DNA of 64,000 nt from Streptomyces sp. NBC_01454 (GCF_036227565.1 NZ_CP109460.1:6944001-7008000); one strand, 5' to 3'; shown: positions 35,016-45,980, numbered from the stretch's first letter. Translations and numbers: made by a program. The notes: generated from the sequence alone by a model not told the origin.

Positions 35016-36497
35016 TCATGGGCCGCCGGGCGCCTTGCAGGTGGTGTCCTTCGCCGGAAGCCTTCCGGTGCTCAGGTAAGCGTTGACCGCATTGTCGGAG
35101 CAGGGGCGCGAGTGCATAGCGTAGACGCCGTGGCCCTCGCCGCCCTCGACATACACCATCCGCGAGCCTTTCAAAGCGCGGTGCATGCTCAGGCCGCCGG
35201 CCAGGGGGGTCTGAGGGTCCCATTGGTTCTGGACGGTGAGCAGACCAACGCTGTTGTCCAGGGTCGTGACCGGCTCGGCCGGCTTGTTCCAGAACGCGCA
35301 CGGCGTGATGTTGGAGCCGAAGTCGCCGTAGATCGGGTACTTGGTCTTGTCCCGGATGGCGTCACGCCGGTACTGCTCGGGGTCGCGTGGCCAGGCCGCC
35401 GTGTCGCCGCAGAGCACGGACCAGGAAGAGGCGTCGAGGTTGTCATTCCCCGCCTGCGGGTCGGGAGTTGCTGCGCCTCGTGAGGCCGGTTCGCTGCCGG
35501 CGGACTTCTTCAGGGCGGCGACCGTTTCGGCCGCGGCCTTGGGGGTGAAGAACTTGGTGCGCAGGTCGGCACGGATGTCGTCCCCGCTGCGCTTCGCGCC
35601 CTCATACGCGATCGGACTGCGGTCGGCCCGGGCGATGAGGCCCCAGAACGTCTTTTTCACCTCGGCCGGGGTGTCACCGAGCTGGTAGGTGCCATGGCGC
35701 TGGGCGGTCCACCGTGTCCAGCGGGTGAACGCCGGCTCGGTGCCCTCCGCCCACCCCTGGCCCATGCCGCGCCAGACCCGGGCGGGGTCCACCGCGCTGT
35801 CCAGCACGAAACGGTCGGTCCGCGCGGGAAACATCTGCGCGTACACCGCGCCCAGGTACGTGCCGTACGAGTAGCCCAGGTAGGAGATCTTCCCTTCCCC
35901 CAGCACGGCGCGGATGACATCAATGTCGCGGGCAGAGTTGCGGGTAGTGAAGTACGGAAGCTTGTCACCGTTCTTGGCGCGGCATTTCTCGGCGACGGTC
36001 CGGGCCCAGGTCACATCACGGCTGAACGTCTCAGGCTTGTACGGACGTGTGGAGTTCTGCTCCGCGGTCGTCAGACCGCACGTGAGCGGGCTGCTTTGGC
36101 CCACGCCGCGGGGGTCGAACCCGATCAGGTCGTACTGCTCGCGGATCTCCTTGGGCATCTTGTCCTGCATCGTGACCGGCATGGCCAGGCCCTTCAACCC
36201 CGGACCACCGGGGTTGACGAGCATCACGCCGTGCCGCTTGCCGGAGACACTCGTCTTCATACGGGAGATGGCCAGCTTGATGGTCTTGCCGGCAGGGCGC
36301 CTGTAGTCGAGCGGAACCTGGATCGTCGCGCACTGGTATGCGGCAGATTTCGACTTGGCACATCTGTGCCACGCGGGCTTCTGATTCTCGAATGCTTTCA
36401 GAGGTTCCGCCGCGGATGCCTGCGCCGGGATGAGGGCGGAGACGAGAGCTGCCGTGGCCCCCACCGCGAGCACAGGCACACTGCTTCGTATTCGCAC
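35016..36497 (-). CDS. Secreted alpha/beta hydrolase, tripeptidyl aminopeptidase (TAP-like)
   Basis: This 493-residue exported protein has a Sec signal (cleavage near ASA-AEP, residue 30), an oxyanion NPGGPG segment (95-100), nucleophile S210 in GYSYGT, a C-terminal acid in NQWDPQTP and His in GEGHGVY. This is the Streptomyces TAP/SlpD/SlpE group, which removes N-terminal tripeptides or acts on peptides outside the cell. The GTG at 36497 with AAGGA upstream is chosen; the frame continues 14 codons further. Several Cys pairs suggest disulfides. Gene debris flanks it on both sides. Confidence 0.9.
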   Translation of the reverse strand: MRIRSSVPVLAVGATAALVSALIPAQASAAEPLKAFENQKPAWHRCAKSKSAAYQCATIQVPLDYRRPAGKTIKLAISRMKTSVSGKRHGVMLVNPGGPGLKGLAMPVTMQDKMPKEIREQYDLIGFDPRGVGQSSPLTCGLTTAEQNSTRPYKPETFSRDVTWARTVAEKCRAKNGDKLPYFTTRNSARDIDVIRAVLGEGKISYLGYSYGTYLGAVYAQMFPARTDRFVLDSAVDPARVWRGMGQGWAEGTEPAFTRWTRWTAQRHGTYQLGDTPAEVKKTFWGLIARADRSPIAYEGAKRSGDDIRADLRTKFFTPKAAAETVAALKKSAGSEPASRGAATPDPQAGNDNLDASSWSVLCGDTAAWPRDPEQYRRDAIRDKTKYPIYGDFGSNITPCAFWNKPAEPVTTLDNSVGLLTVQNQWDPQTPLAGGLSMHRALKGSRMVYVEGGEGHGVYAMHSRPCSDNAVNAYLSTGRLPAKDTTCKAPGGP

Positions 36498-36654
36498 GGT
36501 AGCCGTTCCTTCCCTTTGACTTCCAGGACAGAACGACAATCTCGTGTCAGCTCAAGCTGGCGAATCCCTCCTTAAGTCAATGTCGGTGCGACTCCTGACG
36601 TACGGAGTATGCGACCTGTGGAGGAGGCTCACGAGACGCCGGTCGCCCTCACAT

Positions 36655-36950
36655 AAAGGGGCCCGGTTCGCCCTCGGAGGTGGCTGCGAACCCGCCGTAC
36701 TCCGCGACATCCGGCTGGCAGCCGGCATCGCCGTGTTCGGACAGCCAGAGATCACACCGGGCGTCGTCCCGGGCATCGGCGGCTCCCAGCGTCCGGGCCC
36801 GCGCCGTCGGCAAGGCCAAGGCGATGGAGATGTGCCTCACGGGCCGCACCATGGACGCCACCGAGGCGGTGCGCTTCGGCCTCGTTTCACGGGTCGTCCC
36901 GCGGCAGATCTGCTCGACGAAGCCCTCGCGGTCGCGGGACGCGGGTCAGC
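36655..36950 (+). pseudogene. Frameshifted enoyl-CoA hydratase fragment
   Basis: The sequence encodes [20 protein letters not shown] then [20 protein letters not shown] frameshift near 36790 leads to [20 protein letters not shown] and FGLVSRVVP, and a second near 36900 to [13 protein letters not shown]. Together these match consecutive blocks of enoyl-CoA hydratase/isomerase. The first hundred or so residues and the C-terminus are absent. It is a decayed gene. Confidence 0.78.
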
Positions 36951-37491
36951 GACATCCCGCACATCGGCCGGCGCTACCTGAATGCCGCCTCAAACGAGAA
37001 GGTCACCGCAGACCAGGTCTCGGCCGCACACCCGGCGGTGCGAGCGGGAGCTCGGCGCATCGTCGAAGAGTACGAGCAGGGCTGCTCGAATGTTCAGGAA
37101 GGACGCCGCCCCCGCCACGCAGTAGTGGCCCACGCGGTGCACGCGGCCTTGACATCGCTTCCACGCAGCTTCAATCCGGGCGAAGCAGTCTGGACGTGTG
37201 CTGACTTCGAGCGACGATCTGTCTCGGTTCTGTGCCTCCGTGTTCGCCTCCATGGCCCGGTCACGGCGACGCCGAGGGACTGGCCGACCTGCCGGTGTGG
37301 CGGCTGAGATCGGCGACGGCGGGCACCTGAGCGGGCTGCGTCAGCACGATGGCGATCCGCACTGCTGGGGGCCGAGGGCGGTGACGCCGTCGAGGCGCGC
37401 GGCGCGTGTCGGGGGCCTCTGCCTTTGGACAGAGGCGGGTCCGCCTCAGGAAGCAGCGGAACCCCGTGCACGGCCCCTGATAATCGTCGTT
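36951..37491. other. Intergenic region, no gene recognised
   Basis: Between the decayed hydratase and the histidine kinase several open frames exist on both strands. One plus-strand frame (from about 36963) reads [20 protein letters not shown] but matches nothing I know. Codon use is unconvincing and the stretch is probably more debris. Confidence 0.4.
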
Positions 37492-39198
37492 ATGTCGTCC
37501 AGTGCCCCACCTGCGCCCGAGAACCGCGCCACCCGGAGCCTCTTTGCGGGGCCCGGGGAGCGGGGGCGGCACCTGTGGCGGGCGGCCGGTGAGGCGGTTC
37601 TGGCCGCGGCGCTCGTGCTGCTCACCTACGTGGTCGAGTCGGGGCTCGACGGCAGGCTGGGGGTGGCCTGGGCGGCGGTGGCGCTGGGCGGCGCCGGCAC
37701 GGTGTTGGTGCTGGTGCGGCGCCGGTACCCGGTGGTCGGCGTGGTCGGTCTGGCCGTGCTGATGGGGGTGGCGCCCCCCGTGGCGCTGCTGACCGCGGTG
37801 GCTGCCTACACCGCGACCCGGCAGATGAGGACGGCACGGCGGAGAGTCGCGGTGCTGCTCGGGGCGGCCGCCTCGGCGATGCTGACCTGCGCGGTGTTGG
37901 TCCCCGAGCTGCAGATGGGCAGCAGGCTGTTCGGCTTTGCGCTGGGTGCGGTGCTCGCCGTCAGCACCGTCGTGGTGCCCGGGCTGGTCGGTACCGCCGC
38001 CGGGCAGCGCGACCGGCTGCTGCGGGCTTTGCAGGAGCGCGCGGTCGCCGCCGAGGAGGCGCGGCGGCTGTCCGACAGCGAGTCCCGGATGCGCGAGCGG
38101 TCGCGGATCGCCGCGGAGATGCACGATCTGGTCGGGCACCGGCTGAGCCTGGTCTCCCTGCACGCGGGCGGGCTGGAGATGGCGCTGCGCAAGGAGGCGC
38201 CCGAGCTGCAGGACGAGGCCGCCGTGGTGCGCCGTGCCACCCGTGATGCGATGCAGGAGCTGCGGGAGGCGCTGGGGGTCCTCGGGCCGCTGAGCGGAGA
38301 CATCGGCATCAGCGCGCTGACCGATGCCACGGGCACCCGTGCGGACGTCGAGGCGCTGGTCGAGGAGTCGCGCGACGTCGGCATCTGCGTCGACCTGCTC
38401 TGGGAGGGGCCGGACCTCGACGCCCGGCCGGCCCGGGTGCGGCGGGCGGTGCACCGCGTGGTGCGCGAGTCGCTGACCAACGTGCACCGGTACGCGGCCG
38501 GGGCCCAGGTGACCGTGGCCGTCCAGCACACCGGCGAGCGGGTGAAGGTGCGGGTGCGCAACGGCGCTCCGCTCAGCCAACCGCCCGTCGTGACCGGGCT
38601 GGGCTCCGGGCGCGGGCTGACCGGGCTGCGGGAGCGGGTGGCGCTGCTCGGTGGCGGGCTGGAGGCCGGGCGGAGGCTCGACGGCGGCTTCGCCGTTGCG
38701 GCCGACATCCCCGCCGACCCCGGGCCCGGTGCGGAGACGGTGGAGGCGGCGCCGGACGACAGCGGAACCGTCGCCGTCGACGAGCCGGGCAGTGGGCTCT
38801 CCGGCCACCAGCGGCACATCGCCGGAGCCGTCTCCGGGTTGCTCGGACTGGTGGGGGTCAGCGCGATGATGATGTTCGGGGTCCTGCTGGTGGACCAGTC
38901 CCGCTATGACCTCGGAAACCCGAGCCCCGAACAGCCCCGGGTGGGGATGTCGCGGGGCCAGGTGAAGCGAGCCGTGGCGCCGGACGACTCCGCCGCGCGC
39001 GCGGCCGCCGCCGGGCACGAACCGCGACGCCCGGATTCCGCCACGGACTGCCTGTATCCGTACGCGGGCACAGCGGCAAAGAACGGGCGGCTGGAGCTCG
39101 TCCGCTACTGCTTCCGGTCCGACACGCTGATCGCGATCGACCGCTTCACCGTTCCGATAGTGACCGAACCGCACCGTGGGAGCAGGACGCATGACTGA
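37492..39198 (+). CDS. Two-component histidine kinase with extra C-terminal membrane segment
   Basis: This 568-residue sensor kinase has about five N-terminal membrane helices (30-170), a HisKA_3 dimerisation helix with the phospho-acceptor H211 in AEMHDLVGHRLSLVS, and a HATPase domain (about 300-415, VRESLTNVHRYA, GSGRGLTGLRERV). Unusually, the chain continues with another transmembrane helix (about 443-465) and a tail of about 100 residues with two Cys (SATDCLYPYAG, VRYCFRSD). The ATG at 37492 has no Shine-Dalgarno; GATAAT at 37479-37484 suggests a leaderless message. Its end overlaps the response regulator gene. Confidence 0.87.
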   Translation: MSSSAPPAPENRATRSLFAGPGERGRHLWRAAGEAVLAAALVLLTYVVESGLDGRLGVAWAAVALGGAGTVLVLVRRRYPVVGVVGLAVLMGVAPPVALLTAVAAYTATRQMRTARRRVAVLLGAAASAMLTCAVLVPELQMGSRLFGFALGAVLAVSTVVVPGLVGTAAGQRDRLLRALQERAVAAEEARRLSDSESRMRERSRIAAEMHDLVGHRLSLVSLHAGGLEMALRKEAPELQDEAAVVRRATRDAMQELREALGVLGPLSGDIGISALTDATGTRADVEALVEESRDVGICVDLLWEGPDLDARPARVRRAVHRVVRESLTNVHRYAAGAQVTVAVQHTGERVKVRVRNGAPLSQPPVVTGLGSGRGLTGLRERVALLGGGLEAGRRLDGGFAVAADIPADPGPGAETVEAAPDDSGTVAVDEPGSGLSGHQRHIAGAVSGLLGLVGVSAMMMFGVLLVDQSRYDLGNPSPEQPRVGMSRGQVKRAVAPDDSAARAAAAGHEPRRPDSATDCLYPYAGTAAKNGRLELVRYCFRSDTLIAIDRFTVPIVTEPHRGSRTHD

Positions 39199-39889
39199 CC
39201 AGGCCAACTCCGTGGGCTCGTACGCGAGTTCCGCCATCCGAGTGCTGCTCGCCGACGACGAGGAGCTGATCCGGCACGGTGTCCGGCTGATCCTCCGGCA
39301 TGCCGACGGCATCGAGGTGGTGGCCGAGGCGGCGAACGGCGCCGAGGCTGTCCGGCTCGGCGCCGAGCACCGGCCCGATGTGGTGCTCCTCGACGTCCGC
39401 ATGCCCGTGGTCGACGGGCTCGCGGCCGTAGAACCGCTCGCCGCCCTCGACCCCGCGCCGAAGGTGGTCATGCTCACCACCTTCGGCGACGAGGAGAACG
39501 TCCTCAACGCCCTGCGGGCGGGCGCCACCGGCTTCCTGCTCAAGGACGAGGGACCGCAGGAGCTGATCAGCGCGGTACGGGCCGCGGCCGCGGGGGACGC
39601 GGTGCTCTCGCCCGCGGTCACCGGGACCGTCATCCGGCAGATGCTGAGCTGCGGCGGGGCCGGTGGCGGGGCCGCCACCGCGGACAGCAGGGTGGCGGGG
39701 CTGACGGCCCGGGAGCGGGAGGTGCTGGGCATGCTGGGGGAGGGGCTGTCCAACCTGGAGATCGGCAGGCGGCTCGGCATCGGTGTGGGGACGGTCAAGT
39801 GCCACGTCGGCTCGATCCTGGGGAAGACGGGGTGCGGCAGCCGGGTGCAGGCGGCACTGCTGGCTCACCAGGCCGGGCTGATGGGCTGA
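39191..39889 (+). CDS. NarL/LuxR-type response regulator
   Basis: This 232-residue regulator has a receiver domain with acidic pocket ADDEE (21-25), phospho-acceptor D68 in VVLLDVRMP, and the conserved Lys in GFLLKDEG. The C-terminal LuxR helix-turn-helix reads TAREREVLGMLGEGLSNLEI then GTVKCHVGSILGKT. The ATG overlaps the kinase gene by eight bases, with GGGAG upstream, so the two form a coupled pair. Target genes are unknown. Confidence 0.93.
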   Translation: MTDQANSVGSYASSAIRVLLADDEELIRHGVRLILRHADGIEVVAEAANGAEAVRLGAEHRPDVVLLDVRMPVVDGLAAVEPLAALDPAPKVVMLTTFGDEENVLNALRAGATGFLLKDEGPQELISAVRAAAAGDAVLSPAVTGTVIRQMLSCGGAGGGAATADSRVAGLTAREREVLGMLGEGLSNLEIGRRLGIGVGTVKCHVGSILGKTGCGSRVQAALLAHQAGLMG

Positions 39890-40065
39890 GCCCGTGGCTG
39901 TTCCCGGGCCGTTCCCGGGCCGGGGCAGGTCGGCCGTTGACGGTCCGGGGGGCCTGGCCGGCGGGCTGCGGCCGCGCTCGGATCGTTGCGCCGATACCGG
40001 TGTCACGCCATCTCACTGACGGGGCATCATCTGTGTCATGCCTTCGGTGGGCGGCTACGCGGCGG

Positions 40066-40090
40066 GGCCTGAAACCCTGGGTTTCAGGCC
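40066..40090. terminator. Perfect hairpin terminator
   Basis: Arms GGCCTGAAACC (40066-40076) and GGTTTCAGGCC (40080-40090) with a 3-nt loop lie between the convergent response regulator and serine hydrolase genes. The hairpin could serve both. Confidence 0.72.
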
Positions 40091-40131
40091 CCTCAGTCCT
40101 CAGTCCTCAGTCCTCAGTCCTCAGTCCTCAG
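40091..40131. repeat. Heptamer tandem repeat CCTCAGT
   Basis: Five perfect copies of CCTCAGT plus CCTCAG run directly on from the hairpin at 40066-40090. The period of 7 is non-codon, fitting slippage in noncoding DNA. Confidence 0.92.
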
Positions 40132-40154
40132 GCCTCGGGCCGCGACGGATCTGC

Positions 40155-41150
40155 TTACCCTGCCGTGGGTGCCGTGGCCGGCGGGATGGGCGGCCTGCTG
40201 GGGTCGTAACCTTCAGCGTCCGGGTAAACGTCCCGGTATATGGCGCGGGAAACGGTCTCTATCGTTTCGATCCCGTAATCCATCCCCTCTTCTTTGGGGT
40301 GCCCTTCGGGAACTCTGTTGTTCTCGGTGAGTACGACCATGCCGGAGTCGTAGCCGTTCTCCGTGAGGACCGCCATGCTGTTCACCTTCCAGTCGCCCTT
40401 GTCAAAGGCATCGACGTCGGCGCTCTGACTGCGTTGCAGCCAGCCGTTCTTCACATGGATCAGGGAGCCGACCGGAGCGCCGGCTGTGGCGCCCCATCGC
40501 TGGGTGCTCTGCACGTCCTTCATGAGGTCGAGTGCGTAAGCGCGCGCCTTGCTCCCGAGGACCGAATCATCGGCACCCGAAAAGATGCGCAACAGCTTGG
40601 CCTGGTCGCGTGCGGTGACCTGGCTGATGCCCCAGGATGCTTCCTTGTCGAGGACGGTGTCCTGCATCCCGGCCTTGTCCAGGAATTCCTGGATCTTGAC
40701 CGGATCCGGCTTCTTGGGATCCGTCAGATCGGACAAGTTCTTCCACAACGCGGTTGCGGCGTCGTTATCCGACTCGGTGATCATCTTGCGCGCGAGAGCA
40801 TCTTCTTCCGCGGTGAGGTTGCCGCCCCGCTGATACAGCAAGGCGCCGAGCACGATCGTCTTCACCACGCTGGCCGAGTCGAACTTCTTGTCAGCGTCAA
40901 CGGTGCACCTCGTCCTGGAGGGCCGGTCATAGAAGGAGAGCGATGCCATGCTCTTCCGGCTTTCCAGCGCCTTGGTGATGTCACTCGTCAGCTTGGTGGC
41001 CAGCTCTTGATTCTTGGACGTGCACCGCACCGTTGAGGTGATTGCCTTGGCGCTCCGCGGTGCTGCGACGGAAGGTGAAGCCGCCGCGATGGGCCCGGCA
41101 ATGGCGCCGGCTCCTATTGCTGCCGCGGTGAATGCGGAAGACCATTTCAT
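40155..41150 (-). CDS. Secreted class A beta-lactamase-like serine hydrolase
   Basis: This 331-residue protein has a signal peptide (cleavage near VAA-PRS, residue 30) and the penicillin-recognising fold motifs SVVK (S94, K97), SDN (127-129) and KNG (234-236) in place of the usual KTG. No clear Glu of the class A omega loop is recognised. It may be a low-activity beta-lactamase, an esterase or a D,D-peptidase-like enzyme. Cys pairs suggest an extracellular disulfide. Only a weak ribosome binding site (AAAGGA, distant) precedes the ATG. Base composition is lower in GC than the neighbours, which fits acquisition. Confidence 0.82.
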   Translation of the reverse strand: MKWSSAFTAAAIGAGAIAGPIAAASPSVAAPRSAKAITSTVRCTSKNQELATKLTSDITKALESRKSMASLSFYDRPSRTRCTVDADKKFDSASVVKTIVLGALLYQRGGNLTAEEDALARKMITESDNDAATALWKNLSDLTDPKKPDPVKIQEFLDKAGMQDTVLDKEASWGISQVTARDQAKLLRIFSGADDSVLGSKARAYALDLMKDVQSTQRWGATAGAPVGSLIHVKNGWLQRSQSADVDAFDKGDWKVNSMAVLTENGYDSGMVVLTENNRVPEGHPKEEGMDYGIETIETVSRAIYRDVYPDAEGYDPSRPPIPPATAPTAG

Positions 41151-41687
41151 GCCTGATCGCTGTCCTTTCGGGGTGTGTGAACAATCGGCTTGCGGGGTGT
41201 GAGGTCATCGCCGGCCCTGGTCGTCGGCCAGGGCGGACGGGGTGTTAAGGCATGGTGGAGGTCAACTCGGGGACGCTGACGGGCAGCTGGGGTGCCGCGA
41301 TGGTGCAGGGTGCGGCATGGCGGGAGCCGGGAGAGACTCGGGGGCCCGACCCACGTGTCCGCGGTGCCCCCTGCCTTCCCTCGCTCTCAGGTCGGGGAAA
41401 TACCGCCCGTCCAAGGGCGGAAGTGCCGCGGCCGAGTCGTTGCAGCCGAGTCGTCGGGGGCAGGGCCCCGGGCTCCTCATGGGTTCTCTGGAAGATGTGT
41501 CCGACCACAGCGGGGCCACAGAAGTCAGCGAGCCCCCGTCGACGCGTCGACGAGGGCTGGCGTCACTGACCGCAGGTTCAGGCGTTGCCCCATCGCCCGG
41601 AGCGGCGGGGCTTCGTCACGTACGCACTCGATGGGCAGCGGGGTGCGGCAGGTGGCTCGCTGTCGGCCGGGAGGCGTAGGGCCGGGG
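41151..41687. other. Intergenic region, no gene recognised
   Basis: No open frame in this stretch resembles a known protein. It contains the promoter region of the serine hydrolase gene and a hairpin at 41531-41558. Confidence 0.5.
41531..41558 (-). terminator. Hairpin downstream of the secreted beta-rich protein gene
   Basis: Thirteen-bp arms with one mismatch (41531-41543 and 41546-41558) are centred on GTCGAC repeats, about 130 nt past the stop at 41688. It is a moderate terminator candidate. Confidence 0.45.
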
Positions 41688-42806
41688 CTACTTCGGTGCG
41701 GGCTCCTGGTACTTGAAATAGGTGACCGGGGTGCTGGTCTGTGGGGACTGGACGTAGACCCGGGCGGGGATGGCCTTGAGGTGCTCCTTCTCCGGAGTGC
41801 CGGGGGCCTTGTCAGTCCCCTGATAGTCGACGAAAAGGTAGCCGATGTAGTAGGCGCCGTCGCGCCTGCCTTGCAGGCTCCCCTTCGTGTCAGCTGGGAA
41901 CTCGACCTCGGTCTTGTCCTCCTGGGAGGTCATCTGTCGGTTGAGGGAGGTCGAGGAGTAGCTGTAGGTGAAGCTGACCTCAAGGGAGTCCTCTCCTCCG
42001 AGCCCCCCGCCGGCGGGAGTGGTGGTGAGCTTGGGCGTGAACTTGCCGCCCACCGACCAGCCCGAGGTCGAACTGTTCTCTTCGGTGACCTGCCCCCCGA
42101 CCGTGTAGGTCTTCTTCCCCCCGCCCGCCATGCCGCTTCCGCCGGCCACCTTCGGGTATTTGGCGCCGGACATCGGGTCGAGCTTTCCGACGAAGATGCA
42201 CGGATTCGCTTTGGCGGTATTCTGCGGCGCGCCCTCATAGTGATAACTGCCATTGCAGTAGGACTTGGCGGAGTTCTTTTCGCTCATGGCCTGCGCGATG
42301 TTGTTATCGCTGGTGCTTTGGCTGGTCTCAGGCTCGGTGATGGACGAATCCGCTATCTGCCTGGCGGCATCCGCAATGAACTGGGGAGGCTTCGTGCCAT
42401 CCGCTCTGGGGGCCTTGTTGCCATCCTTGTCGGTGACCATGCCATCCGCGAAGTCCTTCGCCGCCTGCTTGGCGTCCTTAAGTGCCGTCCCGACATCGTA
42501 CTGAGCCTGGACATCCCCCAGCGCGACGGAATTGATATTGCCCTTCGCGTCCTGGTCGATACCCGTCGGATACCCCATCACGCTCTCTGAGGTGTTGACG
42601 GGCGCCCATTGCTCCATTGCCTTGAGGATGTCGTCCTCCGACCCGTAGATCTTTGAGTCGTCGATCTGCTTCGGACTGTCGGCGGCCACGGCCAGTGGCG
42701 TGGTACCCACCAGAGGCGCCATGCCCAGAATGGCTGCGACCAGCACGGTGGCACTTCTGGCCGCTCGTCTGGACACCCGGCGCGGGGCAGCAACGGAATT
42801 CATCAT
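41688..42806 (-). CDS. Secreted beta-rich protein, possibly aerolysin-like pore former
   Basis: This 372-residue protein has a signal peptide (cleavage near AVA-ADS, residue 42), a helical N-terminal half (50-180), two Cys that may pair (C184, C203), and a Ser/Thr-rich beta region. The region 233-305 (KTYTVGGQVTEENSSTSGW, then SLEVSFTYSYSSTSLNRQM and EVEFPAD) alternates polar residues like the membrane-insertion hairpin of aerolysin/ETX-MTX2 proteins, followed by GAYYIGYLFVDY. This is resemblance in pattern, not a firm family match. The ATG at 42806 has GGGAGA upstream. GC content is lower than in core genes. Confidence 0.7.
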   Translation of the reverse strand: MMNSVAAPRRVSRRAARSATVLVAAILGMAPLVGTTPLAVAADSPKQIDDSKIYGSEDDILKAMEQWAPVNTSESVMGYPTGIDQDAKGNINSVALGDVQAQYDVGTALKDAKQAAKDFADGMVTDKDGNKAPRADGTKPPQFIADAARQIADSSITEPETSQSTSDNNIAQAMSEKNSAKSYCNGSYHYEGAPQNTAKANPCIFVGKLDPMSGAKYPKVAGGSGMAGGGKKTYTVGGQVTEENSSTSGWSVGGKFTPKLTTTPAGGGLGGEDSLEVSFTYSYSSTSLNRQMTSQEDKTEVEFPADTKGSLQGRRDGAYYIGYLFVDYQGTDKAPGTPEKEHLKAIPARVYVQSPQTSTPVTYFKYQEPAPK

Positions 42807-44741
<1,935 letters not shown>

Positions 44742-45039
44742 GTACCAGTCCGCTCTGTTGTGTTGGTCCCTCGGGCGTCCAGATCCATGATGCACCTGGC
44801 CACGGTGCCTGGCGGGTCCGTACTACGCAGCGGCCCCGTCACTGCGTGGCGCCCCCATTCTCCTGGCCTCCCTGATCGCGGCACGCCGGGCCAAGAGGGT
44901 GTCACACGTGGTGAGTTGGTCAGGTTCTTGTGGTGGTGCAGGGCGGCTGCGGGGGTGGAGGAAGGCCCGGCGCGGACACCGGCACGGCCTGTCCGGGCCG
45001 GCCATGAGCCGGGCGCTCGGCCGCTCGCGAAGTGACGCC

Positions 45040-45804
45040 TCAGAGCAGGGGTGCCAGAGCCTGGGTGGCTGTGTGCAGGTCCGGGGCGTAGGCCTCGATC
45101 TGGTCGCGGGGCACCAGGAAGGTCACGGTGGTGAGGGAGACGCCGGCGACCGGGCGGCCTTCGCGGTCCAGGACGGCTGCGCCGATGCAGCGGATGCTGG
45201 GCTCGTTCTCCTCGTCGTCGATGGCGAAGCCGCGGGCCCGGACGGTGTCCAGGTCGGCCTCCAGCGCCTCGGGCGTGGTCAGTGTCTGTGGGGTGCGAGC
45301 CGGCAGGCCGCCGATGGTGATCAGCGCCCGGACCTCCTCGGCGGGGAGGTGGGCCAGGATGCTCTTCCCGATCGCCGTCGTGTGCAGGGGCATCCGCATG
45401 CCGATGCGCGAGGCCGTACGGAAGGGCTGGTCGCCCTCCAGCTTGCGGATGTAGGTGATGGTTTCGCCGCTGTGCAGCGCCAGGTGAACGGTCTGTCCGG
45501 TGGCCTGCTGGAGTCCGCCCAGGATGTGCCCGATGCTCGCCGTCTCCGCACCACCGATGACCTGCGCGGACAGCCCGTGCAGCCGCGGGCCGACGCCGTA
45601 GCGGCCGGCGGCTTCCTGGCGGACGAAGCCCTGCTCGATCAGCGAGGCCAGGATCCGGTAGGTGCTCGACTTCGGGACGGCCGCGGCCGCCGTGATGTCC
45701 ATCAGCCGGTGCGGCCCGCCCGGGGCGGCCACCGCTTCCAGGATGCGCAGCGACTTCTCGAGTGCGGAGCCGGCTGCCGAGGTGCGGCCGCGGCGTGTGG
45801 TCAC
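45040..45804 (-). CDS. IclR-family transcriptional regulator
   Basis: This 254-residue protein has an N-terminal winged helix-turn-helix (about 12-75, [34 protein letters not shown]) and a C-terminal IclR ligand-binding domain (about 90-250, [30 protein letters not shown]). It probably controls the divergent transporter-mannonate dehydratase operon in response to a sugar acid. The GTG start is the first possible one in this frame. Upstream the frame stays open through an Asp/Thr-rich codon repeat without a start codon. Confidence 0.9.
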   Translation of the reverse strand: MTTRRGRTSAAGSALEKSLRILEAVAAPGGPHRLMDITAAAAVPKSSTYRILASLIEQGFVRQEAAGRYGVGPRLHGLSAQVIGGAETASIGHILGGLQQATGQTVHLALHSGETITYIRKLEGDQPFRTASRIGMRMPLHTTAIGKSILAHLPAEEVRALITIGGLPARTPQTLTTPEALEADLDTVRARGFAIDDEENEPSIRCIGAAVLDREGRPVAGVSLTTVTFLVPRDQIEAYAPDLHTATQALAPLL

Positions 45805-45943
45805 GCCGGCCTGCTCGGGCGCGCTGTCCGCGTCGTTCGTGTCATCCGCGTCGTCCGTGTCGTCCGTGTCATCCGTCCCTGCGATTCGGGTCTTTGTCCC
45901 CTTGGCACGGGATCCCCCCGTTTGCCTACGGTGGCGTCACGAA

Positions 45944-45980
45944 GTTCCGCTACACGATACCGGGTTCCACTACACGGAAC
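45944..45980. promoter_or_regulatory. Tandem IclR-type operator candidates
   Basis: GTTCCGCTACACG (45944-45956) is repeated 20 bp on as GTTCCACTACACG (45964-45976). The second copy extends into the inverted repeat GTTCC-N7-GGAAC (45964-45980). Spacing and shape fit IclR-family sites on the same DNA face. Confidence 0.6.

Noticed and set aside
44742..45039. Small gene between the FAD monooxygenase and IclR genes
   Set aside because: A 60-codon minus-strand frame exists, but it has no ribosome binding site and no recognisable similarity.
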